Origin: Methanobrevibacter sp.
GTDB lineage: Archaea > Methanobacteriota > Methanobacteria > Methanobacteriales > Methanobacteriaceae
NCBI RefSeq assembly: GCF_017431965.1
Contig: NZ_JAFRKB010000035.1
Coordinates: 1-38,225 of the forward strand
Length of the DNA stretch: 38,225 nucleotides
Direction: 5' to 3'
The notes under the pieces were generated by a model. The model had not been told where the DNA came from. It saw nothing but the letters and a program-made list of their open reading frames with translations, and did not search any database. Shown here one piece after another: positions 16,832 through 26,216 of this stretch (position 1 is its first letter; each line of letters opens with the position of its first letter). The translations under genes were made by a program, and so were the position numbers.

Positions 16832-17764
16832 CTATAATACGCTTTCAAACCAGGTTATTGTTTCTTTCAGATTTTCTTCAAAATTACTAGGATTAACTTC
16901 AAAATCAATCTTTTCAAGATTTGAAACGTCCGCTAATGAATGCTTAATGTCTCCTGCACGTTCCGGAAGATATTCCGGTTCGACATCTGAGTTGAGAGTT
17001 TCCTGTATAATCCTGTATAATCTGTTGACGGAAAGCTTTTCTCCGGATGCAACATTCACGATTCCGTTATAATCTGATTCGCAGGCTTTGATATTTGCCT
17101 GAACAACGTCCTTTACAAAAATGAAGTCTCTGGTTTGTTCGCCGTCACCGTAAATTACAGGCTGTTTGCCTTCAAGAAGGGCGCTGATGAAATTAGGTAT
17201 TACTGCAGCATACTGAGAGTTTTTGTCCTGTTTTGGCCCAAACACGTTGAAGTATCTGAGCGCGGTATAGTTCAAGCCATAGCTGTCATAAAATGATTGC
17301 AGATATAACTCACAGCAAGCTTTAGATGCGGCATAAGGTGATGTAGGCATTGGAATCTCGCTTTCCTTTAATGGCATATTGGTATTTTCACCGTATACAG
17401 CTGATGAAGATGAGAACACGATTTTTTTAACGTTGTTCTTTACTGCAGATTTTAAAAGTCTTATGGTGGCATTAACATTATTCTCATTGCAGCTTACAGG
17501 GTCCTCAACACTTAACGGCACACTGGCCATTGCGGAGAGGTGAAAAATGTAGTCTATATCCTCGAGCAATTCATCCAAATTAGCAGTACTTAAATCATCT
17601 ATTGTTATTTTCAAATTAGCATGTTTTGGATTTTTTAAATTTTTCATGTTGCCTGTGGAAAGATTATCAATAATAGTGACTTTATTGTCATCTATCAGTT
17701 CATCGGCAATATGTGAACCGATAAATCCTAGTCCACCGGTAATTAAAATATTTTTATTCTTCAT
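16832..17764 (-). CDS. NAD-dependent sugar-nucleotide epimerase (UDP-glucose 4-epimerase-like)
   Basis: A 310-residue extended short-chain dehydrogenase. GGLGFIGSH near the N-terminus is the NAD-binding GxxGxxG loop, SSSSAVYGE carries the catalytic Ser and YAASK the Tyr/Lys pair. The NVFGPKQDKNSQYAAVIP and DGEQTRDFIFVKDV segments are typical of GalE-like epimerases acting on UDP-sugars. The probable product feeds surface glycans, N-glycosylation or pseudomurein. Start ATG at 17764 with GGTGG seven bases before it. A second, different epimerase lies at 32015. Exact substrate not determinable here. Confidence 0.9.
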   Translation of the reverse strand: MKNKNILITGGLGFIGSHIADELIDDNKVTIIDNLSTGNMKNLKNPKHANLKITIDDLSTANLDELLEDIDYIFHLSAMASVPLSVEDPVSCNENNVNATIRLLKSAVKNNVKKIVFSSSSAVYGENTNMPLKESEIPMPTSPYAASKACCELYLQSFYDSYGLNYTALRYFNVFGPKQDKNSQYAAVIPNFISALLEGKQPVIYGDGEQTRDFIFVKDVVQANIKACESDYNGIVNVASGEKLSVNRLYRIIQETLNSDVEPEYLPERAGDIKHSLADVSNLEKIDFEVNPSNFEENLKETITWFESVL

Positions 17765-17803
17765 TGAGCCACCAATAATTAATTTAAATAATAATTAAGC
17801 TTG

Positions 17804-17811
17804 TTATATAA
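17804..17811 (-). promoter_or_regulatory. Candidate TATA box for the epimerase/protease pair
   Basis: Symmetric TTATATAA 40-47 bases ahead of the epimerase ATG; its orientation is set by the gene it fits. Confidence 0.45.
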
Positions 17812-17827
17812 TTTTTAAGTAACAATA

Positions 17828-17835
17828 TTTATATA
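17828..17835 (+). promoter_or_regulatory. TATA box of the eha operon
   Basis: TTTATATA, 42-49 bases ahead of the ehaA ATG at 17877, leaving a leader of roughly 20 bases with GAGGAGT (17862-17868) as ribosome site. It is the only good promoter I see before the 15-kb gene run. Confidence 0.6.
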
Positions 17836-17876
17836 TTTTTATATGTATATTTATTAGTTAAGAGGAGTCTAATAAT

Positions 17877-18266
17877 ATGTTTGATTTGGTGTATGATACC
17901 ATATTTTTTGCTTCATATGGCAATATTTATGGGCTTGGCAATATAGCTGTCAGTTCATTTGATGTTTTATTAGCTTATATTGTAGCTATTATAGTTTCAA
18001 TTATAGTAGCTTTAGTCTTAAAGATTCCATTATTGCCTAGCAAACCATATAGGTATTCTTTTGATGTAAGTGCATTATATCCGACTCCAATAATAGCTAT
18101 TGGTATTTTTTCAATTTTTTTAGTTTTAAATTATACTTTTATTTATAATGGAATGGTATTGGCTGCTATTATAGGTATTTTGTCTGCATTATTTGTGAAA
18201 TATTTATTTGATTTTGTATTTCCAAAGCCTTTGGATGAAACTAATGGAGAGGATAGCAATGAATGA
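17877..18266 (+). CDS. ehaA: Energy-converting hydrogenase A subunit A, membrane protein
   Basis: A 129-residue membrane protein with three or four hydrophobic segments, an N-terminal short loop and a charged C-terminal end ([10 protein letters not shown]). No catalytic motif. The assignment rests on position: it is the first of twenty genes whose order, sizes and recognisable members (J, N, O, P, Q) match ehaA-T of Methanothermobacter. It would be one of the ten membrane subunits specific to Eha that surround the ion-translocating core. It overlaps ehaB by eight bases. Confidence 0.85.
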   Translation: MFDLVYDTIFFASYGNIYGLGNIAVSSFDVLLAYIVAIIVSIIVALVLKIPLLPSKPYRYSFDVSALYPTPIIAIGIFSIFLVLNYTFIYNGMVLAAIIGILSALFVKYLFDFVFPKPLDETNGEDSNE

Positions 18267-18756
18267 AATAATCGGAGTTGTAATTGCTGCTATTCTATGT
18301 TGGCTGAATTTTGTCATTGTGGACACCTATTTCGGACTTCCTGAACAACCTGGTGTAAGAGGAGCAAGGATTGTTGGGGAGGATGTCAAAAGAAGGGGTG
18401 GAGACATTGCAGGAGGCTTCTTCCAGGGAAACATTTTATGTTCTCCTGATGCTTCTGCAGGTACATTGATGGCTTCCATTGGATATTTGCTTTTAGGAAT
18501 TCCTGGGGGGATTATAGCGGCATTTCTCGTATGCATAGGTAATAGATTATGCGCTGATCCGGGATATGCCGGAACTGTTGGAAGTTTGACTGCAACAATT
18601 ATCATATTTATTTGTTCATTTGTCGGTTTAACTCCTGAAATGTTTATTGTGGGAATGGTAATTGCAATCTTGACCATTCAGGGAATTGATCAAGTTAGGG
18701 CATCTATTATTTTAGGAAAGATAGCTCAAAAACTCAATAGGCATGCAAGGGAGTGA
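18259..18756 (+). CDS. ehaB: Energy-converting hydrogenase A subunit B, membrane protein
   Basis: A 165-residue membrane protein starting [11 protein letters not shown]; the ATG at 18259 has GGAGAGG just upstream inside ehaA. About four hydrophobic segments are separated by a Gly-rich, polar loop ([20 protein letters not shown]) that faces one side of the membrane and looks strongly constrained. The C-terminal end is basic. Role in the complex is not known beyond membership; named by operon position. Confidence 0.85.
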   Translation: MNEIIGVVIAAILCWLNFVIVDTYFGLPEQPGVRGARIVGEDVKRRGGDIAGGFFQGNILCSPDASAGTLMASIGYLLLGIPGGIIAAFLVCIGNRLCADPGYAGTVGSLTATIIIFICSFVGLTPEMFIVGMVIAILTIQGIDQVRASIILGKIAQKLNRHARE

Positions 18757-18760
18757 TTAT

Positions 18761-19009
18761 ATGTATGTTGAAATTATAGGAATTATAGTCATTTTCGTAG
18801 CGTTAAGAGCTTTGATAACACAAAATAGAGCTGAAAGATTACTTTATTTGAATGTTATCGGTTTTGGAGTGTCTGCAATAATTGCTTTAGTCATCAATAC
18901 TCCATTCGCTCTTGTAGTTGCAGCTGCATTCTTTATTTGTTCTACAATTAGCGCTAATGCAATTGCATATACATTGAAAAAGCTTGATGATGAAATACTA
19001 TTGGAGTGA
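18761..19009 (+). CDS. ehaC: Energy-converting hydrogenase A subunit C, small membrane protein
   Basis: An 82-residue protein with three hydrophobic helices. The ATG at 18761 (MYVEIIG) has GGGAGTGATT directly ahead; a longer frame from 18743 would begin inside ehaB without such a site. Size and helix layout resemble the small Mrp/MnhF-type subunits of cation antiporters and membrane hydrogenases, but the similarity is by eye only. Named by operon position. Confidence 0.82.
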   Translation: MYVEIIGIIVIFVALRALITQNRAERLLYLNVIGFGVSAIIALVINTPFALVVAAAFFICSTISANAIAYTLKKLDDEILLE

Positions 19010-19016
19010 GACAAAA

Positions 19017-19280
19017 ATGGAAATCGTATCAATAATCGCAATGGCTTTAATGCTCATAGGCGCATTTGGGATAATATTCCTTAAAAAACCATTGGATAAG
19101 GTCATCATGTTTTCAATACTTGATGCAGGATTCGTATTGGTTCTTGTCTTATTCAAATATCTGGATGTGGCAATGTTCGCTGCTTTGGCAGATCCATTAT
19201 CCACATTAGTATTCATTTTAGCTATTGTAAAAATCAAGGAAATTAGAGAAAAGAAGCTAGACAGTGGTGATATTCAATGA
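19017..19280 (+). CDS. ehaD: Energy-converting hydrogenase A subunit D, small membrane protein
   Basis: An 87-residue membrane protein from the ATG at 19017 (GGAGTGAG upstream, overlapping the ehaC stop). Three helices with the segment [16 protein letters not shown] followed by [14 protein letters not shown], reminiscent of the short MrpB/MbhD-like subunits found next to ion-translocating modules; this is inference. It overlaps ehaE by four bases. Named by operon position. Confidence 0.82.
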   Translation: MEIVSIIAMALMLIGAFGIIFLKKPLDKVIMFSILDAGFVLVLVLFKYLDVAMFAALADPLSTLVFILAIVKIKEIREKKLDSGDIQ

Positions 19281-19537
19281 TTGATGTGCAGATATTCTTT
19301 TACTTTGGTATATTTTTAGCTATTGTCGGAAGTATTGCTACTGCTTGGGGTCCGGGAGTCAAAGATCCGGTCGTAAGAACTTTCAATACTGAAGTGGCTT
19401 CAATTGGTGTATGTCTGGTATTGCTGTGCTATAATCACGTTTTAGCGTTATTGACATTACTTGCAACTACTGTAATTATTACATTAATCTTATTTAGAGC
19501 TATTATTCGTTTAGAAGAGATGGGGGCAGATGTATGA
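19277..19537 (+). CDS. ehaE: Energy-converting hydrogenase A subunit E, small membrane protein
   Basis: An 86-residue membrane protein with three helices and a central polar loop ([18 protein letters not shown]). The layout is similar to MrpG-type subunits (a DPVxR-type segment between helices), suggesting that C, D and E together form a small Mrp-like module; inference by eye. ATGA overlaps join it to ehaD and ehaF. Named by operon position. Confidence 0.82.
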   Translation: MIDVQIFFYFGIFLAIVGSIATAWGPGVKDPVVRTFNTEVASIGVCLVLLCYNHVLALLTLLATTVIITLILFRAIIRLEEMGADV

Positions 19538-20127
19538 GAATAGGGGTTTTATGGAATAAGCTTGCTGAACCTAAAAATATTCCTCGTCTTTTTGCATTCA
19601 GTTTAGGAATTATTTTAATCATCGGTTTGATAGTGCCGATGGCATTGAATCCAGATCAAATATATGTAAGGCCAGCTCCACAGGTTCAGGTGGATGACGG
19701 TTTGTCAATCGCTCCTTATGACAGGGGCGGTGAGGTTCTAAAGCATCCTGGTGAAATCAACCCTCAATATCCTGATAATGCCGCTGAACTGGGTATGATT
19801 ACAGGGTATATGTCTCCTCTAGCAGAATGGGTATCATCAGTATCTCCATACTTTGGAACTTCAATTTATTCATCTCCTGGTGGACTCATAGATGAAATCC
19901 TCTATTATACAAGAGGTTTCGATACAATATTGGAGTCCAGCATTTTGATGATGGCGTTCATTATAGCATCATGGTTATCCGTTAATTATACAATGAATAG
20001 GAAAAATGATGAAGATGAAATAAGAAAAGATGTTAAAAAGGCAATAAATGATTCTACACAGGTAGCCAATGAGGTTAAGGCCAGTGATGTCATAGCCAGA
20101 ACAAAACAATTGAGGAGGGATAACTAA
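19534..20127 (+). CDS. ehaF: Energy-converting hydrogenase A subunit F, membrane protein with outer loop
   Basis: A 197-residue protein. One helix near residues 18-38 is followed by about 95 mostly polar residues ([20 protein letters not shown] onward), then a second helix near 140-155 and a charged C-terminal region of about 45 residues rich in Lys/Asp. This two-helix design with a large soluble loop is unlike its neighbours and may cover the membrane core on the outer face. It overlaps ehaG by one base. Named by operon position. Confidence 0.82.
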   Translation: MRIGVLWNKLAEPKNIPRLFAFSLGIILIIGLIVPMALNPDQIYVRPAPQVQVDDGLSIAPYDRGGEVLKHPGEINPQYPDNAAELGMITGYMSPLAEWVSSVSPYFGTSIYSSPGGLIDEILYYTRGFDTILESSILMMAFIIASWLSVNYTMNRKNDEDEIRKDVKKAINDSTQVANEVKASDVIARTKQLRRDN

Positions 20128-20822
20128 TGGTTTTAGTACCTGCCTTTGTCCCTGATGCATTTATTGCAATGTATCTGCCTGCAATCTATGCGGGTTTGAT
20201 TGTTGGGTTTATAGCAACAATGGCTATCGCGATGAAAAGAGAAGAACTTCACATTCTCATTTTGACCGATTTGGTCGGGCTTGCAATGATATTTGTCGTT
20301 TCTGCAGTGGGAACAGACCTTGCAGAAGCGTTGATCTTACCGGGTTTGGTTGTAGAATTGGCTGAAACTTTAGCTATTTCCGAGATTTTAATTACTCGAG
20401 AAATGCGCATAATAGAACAAGACCCAAGAAGAAACTTAAACAAGTCCGCTTCTTTATTCCCTCAACCTTTTTCATTGGACATGGAAATATTGACCACAGC
20501 TCCTAATTTCATAGCTTTGGTATTGATTGGTTACGGTATTTTCTTAACCGGTTTTACCGGAGGGGCAGTAGCTGGTGGAGGAATCGTCTTGTATGCGCTA
20601 TCCAAAAAGGCAAGAGGATTGCCTGTGTTGGTATTGGATGGAATTGCTGGAGTTTCTGGAATAGCATGGTGTTTATGGATTATAGGATTTTTATTATTCT
20701 TCATAACACCTCAATATTGGCTGTTAAGCTTATTTTTAGCAGCATGTGGATTATTATTAAAAGTAGCTTCCAAAGTAGGTTTGATTGGACTGCTTATGCG
20801 AGAGGACATTGATAAGGAGTAG
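20127..20822 (+). CDS. ehaG: Energy-converting hydrogenase A subunit G, membrane protein
   Basis: A 231-residue protein with about six or seven hydrophobic segments. The N-terminal half contains LHILILTDLVGLAMIFVVS and an acidic membrane stretch (TDLAEALILPGLVVELAETLA) whose Glu/Asp residues could take part in ion movement; some resemblance to NuoK/MrpC-like subunits is possible but unproven. A polar loop (EQDPRRNLNKS) leads to the second half. ATG at 20127 overlaps the ehaF stop; GGAGGG lies upstream. Named by operon position. Confidence 0.82.
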   Translation: MVLVPAFVPDAFIAMYLPAIYAGLIVGFIATMAIAMKREELHILILTDLVGLAMIFVVSAVGTDLAEALILPGLVVELAETLAISEILITREMRIIEQDPRRNLNKSASLFPQPFSLDMEILTTAPNFIALVLIGYGIFLTGFTGGAVAGGGIVLYALSKKARGLPVLVLDGIAGVSGIAWCLWIIGFLLFFITPQYWLLSLFLAACGLLLKVASKVGLIGLLMREDIDKE

Positions 20823-20825
20823 GTG

Positions 20826-21503
20826 ATGAGTATGGATTTCGTTACACTTGGAGGAAATTTGCTTGGAACAATTCCGCTTGGAGACATTGTTTTATACATC
20901 ACACCGTTTAACTTGTTCCTTTTTGCAGTCTTATTAGGATTTACCGTGTTAATAGCATTCAGTAAGCCTGAAACTCAAATAGAAGCTACCTTGCATTACC
21001 TGAATAATACTGAAGTTAAAGTAGGTCCGAAGGAATTCAAGCAAAGAAGATTTCTGTCAGTGGTTTGCGGCATTGCATCTGCAGGCGCAATGATAACTGG
21101 AGATTTATTTAACTTTACATTGTTCATGGCTTTAGTAGGTATTTTAAATATTGGAATTGTATCTGCCGTAAAACAGACTAGCGTTTTAAACTCCGCATTT
21201 AATTATGGTTTAATAGCCATGATGTGCAGTTTACCGCTATTTGGTGGAGCGGCAATAATCCTTGCATCAACAGGTACACTGTCCCTGGCGGTATTGTCCC
21301 AAATGCCGGCCAGTCCGATGGTCGTATTTGGTGCTGCATTGATGTTGATTGGAATTTTAGGTGAAAGTGGTGTGGCGCCATTTTTCGCAAGTAAGGCAGA
21401 AATGTTTAGGACTGCAGGTTCTCCATTTATTGTCATTATTCACTTGAGTTCATTGTTTATTATTGTAAGAGCTGTCGAAATATTGTTATTGGTATTGTGG
21501 TAA
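20826..21503 (+). CDS. ehaH: Energy-converting hydrogenase A subunit H, NuoL/N-type membrane protein (short)
   Basis: A 225-residue membrane protein and one of the two membrane subunits shared with other energy-converting hydrogenases. It resembles the core of the antiporter-like NuoL/M/N, HycC and EchA family: [19 protein letters not shown] matches the conserved segment that carries a key acidic residue in helix 5, and [16 protein letters not shown] matches the Lys-containing broken-helix region. It is much shorter than full antiporter subunits (400-600 residues), as is usual for Eha. Two starts fit equally (ATG 20826 after AAGGAG, ATG 20832 after AGGTG). It would conduct the ions that drive ferredoxin reduction. 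Confidence 0.85.
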   Translation: MSMDFVTLGGNLLGTIPLGDIVLYITPFNLFLFAVLLGFTVLIAFSKPETQIEATLHYLNNTEVKVGPKEFKQRRFLSVVCGIASAGAMITGDLFNFTLFMALVGILNIGIVSAVKQTSVLNSAFNYGLIAMMCSLPLFGGAAIILASTGTLSLAVLSQMPASPMVVFGAALMLIGILGESGVAPFFASKAEMFRTAGSPFIVIIHLSSLFIIVRAVEILLLVLW

Positions 21504-21512
21504 GTGGTGAGT

Positions 21513-21728
21513 ATGTTTAGTCAAAAGAGCACATGTATTATATTATTGGCATTATCAACAATAGCTATTCTTGCTTGCTTAGTTATAAACTTCGATGCAT
21601 GGATCGTTTATACAGTAGCTATATTTGGTATTCCATTATGGATTTTATCTTTAGGTTTATTGACAATGGCTAAACCAAAACCTGAAGATGCAGAAGAGAG
21701 GGTGAAAGAACCATTTACTGGGTATTAG
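21513..21728 (+). CDS. ehaI: Energy-converting hydrogenase A subunit I, small membrane protein
   Basis: A 71-residue protein with two helices and a charged C-terminal end (KPKPEDAEERVKEPFTGY). The ATG at 21513 is preferred because GTGGTGAG lies just ahead of it; two GTG codons at 21504 and 21507 are part of that site. Its short acidic/basic tail probably sits on the cytoplasmic side, next to the hydrogenase module. Named by operon position between the H and J subunits. Confidence 0.8.
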   Translation: MFSQKSTCIILLALSTIAILACLVINFDAWIVYTVAIFGIPLWILSLGLLTMAKPKPEDAEERVKEPFTGY

Positions 21729-21737
21729 AGTGGTATT

Positions 21738-22610
21738 ATGAATTTAATGGCAGAAATTTTAATTCAGGTTATTATTGCATTTCTGGCAGGAAGCCTGCTT
21801 CTAGGATTGCACAGAAAAATCATGGCACGTGTTCAAAAACGTCCGGGACCACCTATAGTCCAGCATTTGATACACTCTTTGAAATTTTTCTTTAAGGAAA
21901 CTGCAATTCCAAAAACAGTTTCAAAGGTATTTTATATAGGTATTGTTTTCATATTGGCTTTGATTTGGATTGTTGGGGTCATTGTAGGGCCTGTGGCTCA
22001 TGATTCATTACTGATATTGTTTGGAGTTTATGCAGTCTATAAGATTGTTGAGCACAACTCAGGATCAAGCTCCGGTTCACCGTATGGAAAATTGAGTTGT
22101 GTAAGGGCTGTTCTTTCAGCGGCAAGTGAACTTCCTTTGTTTGCGGCAATCATATTCGTTTATATGGTGACAGGCACTATGAACATTGGTGAAATCATTA
22201 CTTATCAATCAGTCCATGGTCCGCTGATATTTTCAATTCCGCTTGCGGCTTTGATGTTCTTCATGTTAATCATTACTAAATCCCCTTATTCTCCATTCGC
22301 AATAACAAAGGATAAGGTTTTGATTTCAGGATTTGAAACTGAACACTTCGGATTTTTGAGAGGGTTCATGCTGTTTTCAGAATCCATTGCATGGTATGTG
22401 ATGCTTTGGGTATTCCTGACAATATTCTTCGGTCCTTTAAATGCTGTAGGATATTTGATTGGAATGCTTGCAATCACATTCATTACAGGATTTATTAATG
22501 CTACAACTCCATTGCTTAGTCCAAACCATTCAGTTATGACTCAAATTACTATAGGGGCAATATGCTTCTTTGGAACAATATTGATGATATTTACAGGAGT
22601 GGTTGCATGA
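21738..22610 (+). CDS. ehaJ: Energy-converting hydrogenase A subunit J, NuoH/HycD-type membrane subunit
   Basis: A 290-residue membrane protein, the Eha counterpart of complex I NuoH and of EchB/HycD, which links the electron-transfer arm to the membrane. About eight helices. [15 protein letters not shown] near residue 25 is the conserved cytoplasmic loop of the NuoH family, and a further loop with the acidic ASELPLF segment follows. [12 protein letters not shown] also fits the family. Length is close to HycD and EchB (about 290-310). It overlaps ehaK through ATGA. Confidence 0.93.
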   Translation: MNLMAEILIQVIIAFLAGSLLLGLHRKIMARVQKRPGPPIVQHLIHSLKFFFKETAIPKTVSKVFYIGIVFILALIWIVGVIVGPVAHDSLLILFGVYAVYKIVEHNSGSSSGSPYGKLSCVRAVLSAASELPLFAAIIFVYMVTGTMNIGEIITYQSVHGPLIFSIPLAALMFFMLIITKSPYSPFAITKDKVLISGFETEHFGFLRGFMLFSESIAWYVMLWVFLTIFFGPLNAVGYLIGMLAITFITGFINATTPLLSPNHSVMTQITIGAICFFGTILMIFTGVVA

Positions 22611-22861
22611 ATAGTGAAGATGTAATTGTTTATATGACCGCATTAGTTGCTATCGGCATAATATTTATTGGTATTTTAACAACAATTTTCCACTCAGCTT
22701 TAATAGCTCCGATAGTGATTATTGGAGTAATATTGGCAGCATTCGTATTGCTTGCAAGAGGCAACTTTTCACACAAGATTGAAAGTATAGAGAAGGTATG
22801 TTTTATTATAACACTTATGGCAATAATTTGTTCATTTATATTGCTTTATAAACCGATGTAG
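22607..22861 (+). CDS. ehaK: Energy-converting hydrogenase A subunit K, small membrane protein
   Basis: An 84-residue protein with three hydrophobic helices. The start is the ATG at 22607, which overlaps the ehaJ stop and has AGGAG upstream; a longer frame from 22562 lies within ehaJ. A short basic loop ([15 protein letters not shown]) separates helices two and three. No motif of its own; named by operon position. Confidence 0.82.
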   Translation: MNSEDVIVYMTALVAIGIIFIGILTTIFHSALIAPIVIIGVILAAFVLLARGNFSHKIESIEKVCFIITLMAIICSFILLYKPM

Positions 22862-22869
22862 GAGATATT

Positions 22870-23172
22870 ATGTTAGATTATATGATTTATATACTTGCAT
22901 TCGCAGTTGGATCCATTGTTGGTCTTGTATATAGTTACAAACAACATGGGGAGCCGTTTGTTGCAGTAACTGACATTAATATAATAGCACTTGTAATTGC
23001 AATTGTGGGATGGTTTTTAGCATTCAATTCAGGCAATGTTATTTTATCTGCAGTTGGTTTTCTTTTAGGCGGATTTGTAATGGGTGAACGACCTGGATAC
23101 GGTAGAAAAGAAACTGCCATTGGTTTAATAATTGCAATAATTGTGTATTTGATTTTAAGAGTAACAGTATGA
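22870..23172 (+). CDS. ehaL: Energy-converting hydrogenase A subunit L, small membrane protein
   Basis: A 100-residue protein with three or four hydrophobic segments, starting MLDYMIYILAFAVG with GGAGATATT just upstream. Short loops contain SYKQHGEPF and a Gly/Arg-rich GERPGYGRKE, the latter probably cytoplasmic by the positive-inside rule. Last of the membrane subunits in the operon; named by position. Confidence 0.82.
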   Translation: MLDYMIYILAFAVGSIVGLVYSYKQHGEPFVAVTDINIIALVIAIVGWFLAFNSGNVILSAVGFLLGGFVMGERPGYGRKETAIGLIIAIIVYLILRVTV

Positions 23173-23182
23173 TGTGATTGGA

Positions 23183-23575
23183 ATGGATGATGATGCTAAA
23201 TTAAGATTGATGCAAAAAAGAATAATAAAAAGTTATGCCTGGCAAAGAGATGTTATAGTTCCACTTTCCAAGGAATTTGATTGTACTGTTGATGAATTAG
23301 AAGATGTTTTCTTTGATTTGTTTGATATGGATACGCTTCAGGCATTGCATGGAACATTTAAATCTGCTGAAGAAATCTGCCTTTCACAGAAGCTCAATGC
23401 AGATTTGAGGCTATGCTGGTTTATCCAAACTTTGGAGGCAATAACTCCGCAAGATGGTGAAAAACTCAAGGAAAAATTAATTGAAGAGTATAAAGATGGA
23501 AAATCATATGATGAAATATTAAAAGAAGGTAGATTAGAGTTATTCGAACTGTTGAAAGAAGAATCTAAGCGTTAA
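23183..23575 (+). CDS. ehaM: Energy-converting hydrogenase A subunit M, soluble subunit
   Basis: A 130-residue hydrophilic, largely helical protein with no membrane segment. The ATG at 23183 (MDDDAKLRLMQKR) is preferred; GTGATTG just ahead looks like its ribosome site. It contains DCTVDELEDVFFDLFDMDTL, an acidic helical stretch, and a charged C-terminus. No cofactor motif. As one of four soluble subunits specific to Eha it may act as an assembly or docking protein between the membrane arm and the N/O catalytic pair; this is inference. Confidence 0.82.
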   Translation: MDDDAKLRLMQKRIIKSYAWQRDVIVPLSKEFDCTVDELEDVFFDLFDMDTLQALHGTFKSAEEICLSQKLNADLRLCWFIQTLEAITPQDGEKLKEKLIEEYKDGKSYDEILKEGRLELFELLKEESKR

Positions 23576-23611
23576 TGTTTATTGTATTATTTAATAAAAA
23601 GAGGGAGTAAA

Positions 23612-24061
23612 ATGTTAAATGCTATTAGGGATGTTGTGAGAAAAAGCTCAATTCATGTCTGCATTGTCAATTGTGGCGGTTGCAATGGATGTGACGTGGA
23701 ATGTGTCGCATTGCTATCTCCAAGATATGATTTAGAGCAATATGGTATATATGTTCACAATAATCCTCGTGAAGCTGATGTTCTGCTGTTGACCGGCGCT
23801 GTCACAGAGCAGTGGGTTGACAACTTAAAAAGAATTTATGATAAGGCTCCTGAACCAAAAATAGCAGTGGCGGTAGGAAACTGCCCGCAGTCTGGTGATG
23901 TCTTTGCTCAGGAAGGCGGTCGCGTATATGCGCCGGCATCCGATTTCATCCCTGTTGCAGCAGCCATTCCTGGATGTCCTCCTAGACCTAGTGAAATACT
24001 GGAAGCCATTCTGGCTGTTGGACCTCAAGCTATTGCTGATAGGGGGAGGGAAAGCCAATGA
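23612..24061 (+). CDS. ehaN: Energy-converting hydrogenase A small subunit (NuoB-like)
   Basis: A 149-residue [NiFe]-hydrogenase small subunit of the short NuoB/EchC type. The four ligands of the proximal [4Fe-4S] cluster can be placed: Cys24 and Cys27 in CNGCDVE, Cys91 in GNCPQSGD and Cys122 in PGCPPRP. There is no twin-arginine signal and no extra cluster domain, as expected for energy-converting hydrogenases. The start at 23612 follows GAGGGAG; a longer frame has no such site. It overlaps ehaO by four bases and forms the catalytic core with it, passing electrons to EhaP/EhaQ. Confidence 0.95.
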   Translation: MLNAIRDVVRKSSIHVCIVNCGGCNGCDVECVALLSPRYDLEQYGIYVHNNPREADVLLLTGAVTEQWVDNLKRIYDKAPEPKIAVAVGNCPQSGDVFAQEGGRVYAPASDFIPVAAAIPGCPPRPSEILEAILAVGPQAIADRGRESQ

Positions 24062-25182
24062 TAGTACCTATTGGTCCAATTCACCCGGCTTTAAAGGAAC
24101 CTATAAGGCTCAAGCTTCAAACTGAAGGAGAAAGGGTTGTTAAAGCCGAAATTGAATATGGTTATGTTCACAGGGGAATTGAAAAGATAATCGAAGGTAA
24201 AACCTGGCAGAAAGGTATTTATCTATCTGAAAGGGTATGCGGAATCTGTTCATATGAGCACACTCAAACTTTTGCAGAAACCATTGAAAAGATTTCTGAT
24301 GTTGATGTGCCTGTAAGAGCCCAATTCTTAAGGGTCATTACAAATGAACTTGATAGGATTCAAAGTCATTTTCTTGCCAATTCTACATTCTTCAAGTCAA
24401 TGGACCATGAAACCCTATTCATGCATGTTTTGGAGTTAAGGGAATATGCAATGGATGCAATTGAACTTTTAACCGGAAACAGGGTAAATATGGGATGGAA
24501 TGTAGTTGGCGGTGTGAGAATGGATGCGGATGAACGCCATTTCAAACCGATACTTGAAAATCTTGAAAAGATTGAGGAAGGCTTTGAGAGAACTCGCGCA
24601 TTGTTTGCGGAAGGCCCTGCACTTGCCTTAAGATGCAAGGGCATAGGATATATGTCTAAAAAAGAGGCAATTAAAGGAAGGGCTGTAGGCCCAATCGGAA
24701 GAGCATCAGGGCTTACAGAAGACTTAAGAAACGGCCATTACACCTATGATGATTACTTTGATTTTAAAGTAATCACAAGAAACGAAGGTGATAATTACGC
24801 AAGAACTTTAACCAGATTTGACGAAATTCCAGAATCAATCAGCCTAATCAGACAAGCTATTGATAATATTCCTAAGGGGGAAGTTCGAACACCTGTTGAC
24901 TTGAAATCAGGTTATGCAATGCGCAGAAATGAAGCTCCTCGTGGAGAAGTTACCTACATGATAGAAACCAACGGTAATCTAATCAAGAATATTTCAATAA
25001 GAACTCCTAGTATTGCAAATATGGACTCCTGTGCAAAATACATGATTCGTGACGTTCCAACAGTTGCCGATGCAGTATCCACCTATGCATCATGCGACCC
25101 GTGTGTTGCATGTGCCGAAAGGGTGGCCATTACTAATGAGCAAGGCAAAACTGATATAAAAGACTTTTACGAGGTAATCTAA
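24058..25182 (+). CDS. ehaO: Energy-converting hydrogenase A large subunit, [NiFe] active site
   Basis: A 374-residue large subunit related to NuoD and EchE. The NiFe ligands are present: Cys61 and Cys64 in [10 protein letters not shown], and Cys349 and Cys352 in DPCVACAER. Other family segments include [23 protein letters not shown] and [13 protein letters not shown]. After the last ligand 22 residues remain (VAITNEQ onward past Arg355), which could be a short extension removed during maturation. It catalyses H2 oxidation coupled to ferredoxin reduction at the expense of the ion gradient. It directly abuts ehaP. Confidence 0.95.
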   Translation: MIVPIGPIHPALKEPIRLKLQTEGERVVKAEIEYGYVHRGIEKIIEGKTWQKGIYLSERVCGICSYEHTQTFAETIEKISDVDVPVRAQFLRVITNELDRIQSHFLANSTFFKSMDHETLFMHVLELREYAMDAIELLTGNRVNMGWNVVGGVRMDADERHFKPILENLEKIEEGFERTRALFAEGPALALRCKGIGYMSKKEAIKGRAVGPIGRASGLTEDLRNGHYTYDDYFDFKVITRNEGDNYARTLTRFDEIPESISLIRQAIDNIPKGEVRTPVDLKSGYAMRRNEAPRGEVTYMIETNGNLIKNISIRTPSIANMDSCAKYMIRDVPTVADAVSTYASCDPCVACAERVAITNEQGKTDIKDFYEVI

Positions 25183-26211
25183 ATGTCTTCATTAATGTGG
25201 TATATTTTCGATTTTGCAAGAAAGGCATGGGCTGATGCATTTACAAATGCAAAGACTTCTCCGGAGATTGCTGAAAAACCTGAAAGATTTAGAGACTTCC
25301 CAAAAGTCAACAAGGAATATTGTATAGGTTGCGGAGCTTGTACAGTTTCATGCCCTTCACCAAATGCGATAAAAATCATAAGGGAAAAGGACAGTGAAGA
25401 AAGTGAAGGGATGACATTTCCTGTAATCAATCCTAGCGCTTGTATTCGTTGCGGTTTTTGTGCTGAAGTATGTCCTACCGATCCTAAGACATTGGAATGC
25501 GGTTTAAATCATTTGATTTTGCCTGAATTTAACATAATTCCTTCTAAAAGGCAGTTCATTGTTGATGATTATTTATGCATCAAATGTAAAAAATGCATGA
25601 AGCAATGTCCTGTTGATGCAATCAGCATTGTTAACGATAAGCTTCAGGTGGACCAGCTCAAATGTATCTCCTGTGGGGACTGCCTAGGAGTTTGTCCTGT
25701 AAACGGTGCAATGAAAGGAGTGTTTGTCGATAATTTACAAGACCAAAAAGATTTGATTCTTTTGACTGTAAATTACCTTGAGGATTACATTAACAGTAAG
25801 GAAGATGACTTAAGGTCCTTAGAGCAAAATGACCTGTTGCAATATGATATTCCTCTTTCTGGAATTTGGGATGAAGCATTAAAAATTATTCCTGATGAGG
25901 AAATTTCATTAGAGATTATTACAAATGCGGTAAATAGACTTAAAATTAGAATTATAGATTGGGACGAATCAAAGTGTGAAAAATGCCAGTTATGCGTTCC
26001 AGAATGCCCTACCGGATGCATCACTTTTGATGAGAATAATGATACAATCGTAAGGGATAAAGACAAATGTTTACGTTGTAGTATTTGTTACCAAACTTGT
26101 CCATTTTCAGTAATAAAATATTTCATTGCTAAATTCTCCCTCGATGGTGATGAGATTATTCATACTACTGTAAAGGCATCTAATTTAAATGAGAATATCG
26201 TTATGGAGTGA
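25183..26211 (+). CDS. ehaP: Energy-converting hydrogenase A polyferredoxin with six [4Fe-4S] motifs
   Basis: A 342-residue polyferredoxin. Six CxxCxxCxxxCP-type motifs can be counted: CIGCGACTVSCP, CIRCGFCAEVCP, CIKCKKCMKQCP, CISCGDCLGVCP, CEKCQLCVPECP and CLRCSICYQTCP. A roughly 85-residue segment without Cys separates the fourth and fifth, probably a spacer helix pair. This fits the 6[4Fe-4S] polyferredoxin known from Eha. The ATG follows the ehaO stop without a gap. It wires electrons from EhaN to soluble ferredoxin or onward to EhaQ. Confidence 0.94.
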   Translation: MSSLMWYIFDFARKAWADAFTNAKTSPEIAEKPERFRDFPKVNKEYCIGCGACTVSCPSPNAIKIIREKDSEESEGMTFPVINPSACIRCGFCAEVCPTDPKTLECGLNHLILPEFNIIPSKRQFIVDDYLCIKCKKCMKQCPVDAISIVNDKLQVDQLKCISCGDCLGVCPVNGAMKGVFVDNLQDQKDLILLTVNYLEDYINSKEDDLRSLEQNDLLQYDIPLSGIWDEALKIIPDEEISLEIITNAVNRLKIRIIDWDESKCEKCQLCVPECPTGCITFDENNDTIVRDKDKCLRCSICYQTCPFSVIKYFIAKFSLDGDEIIHTTVKASNLNENIVME

Positions 26212-26216
26212 GTGTT

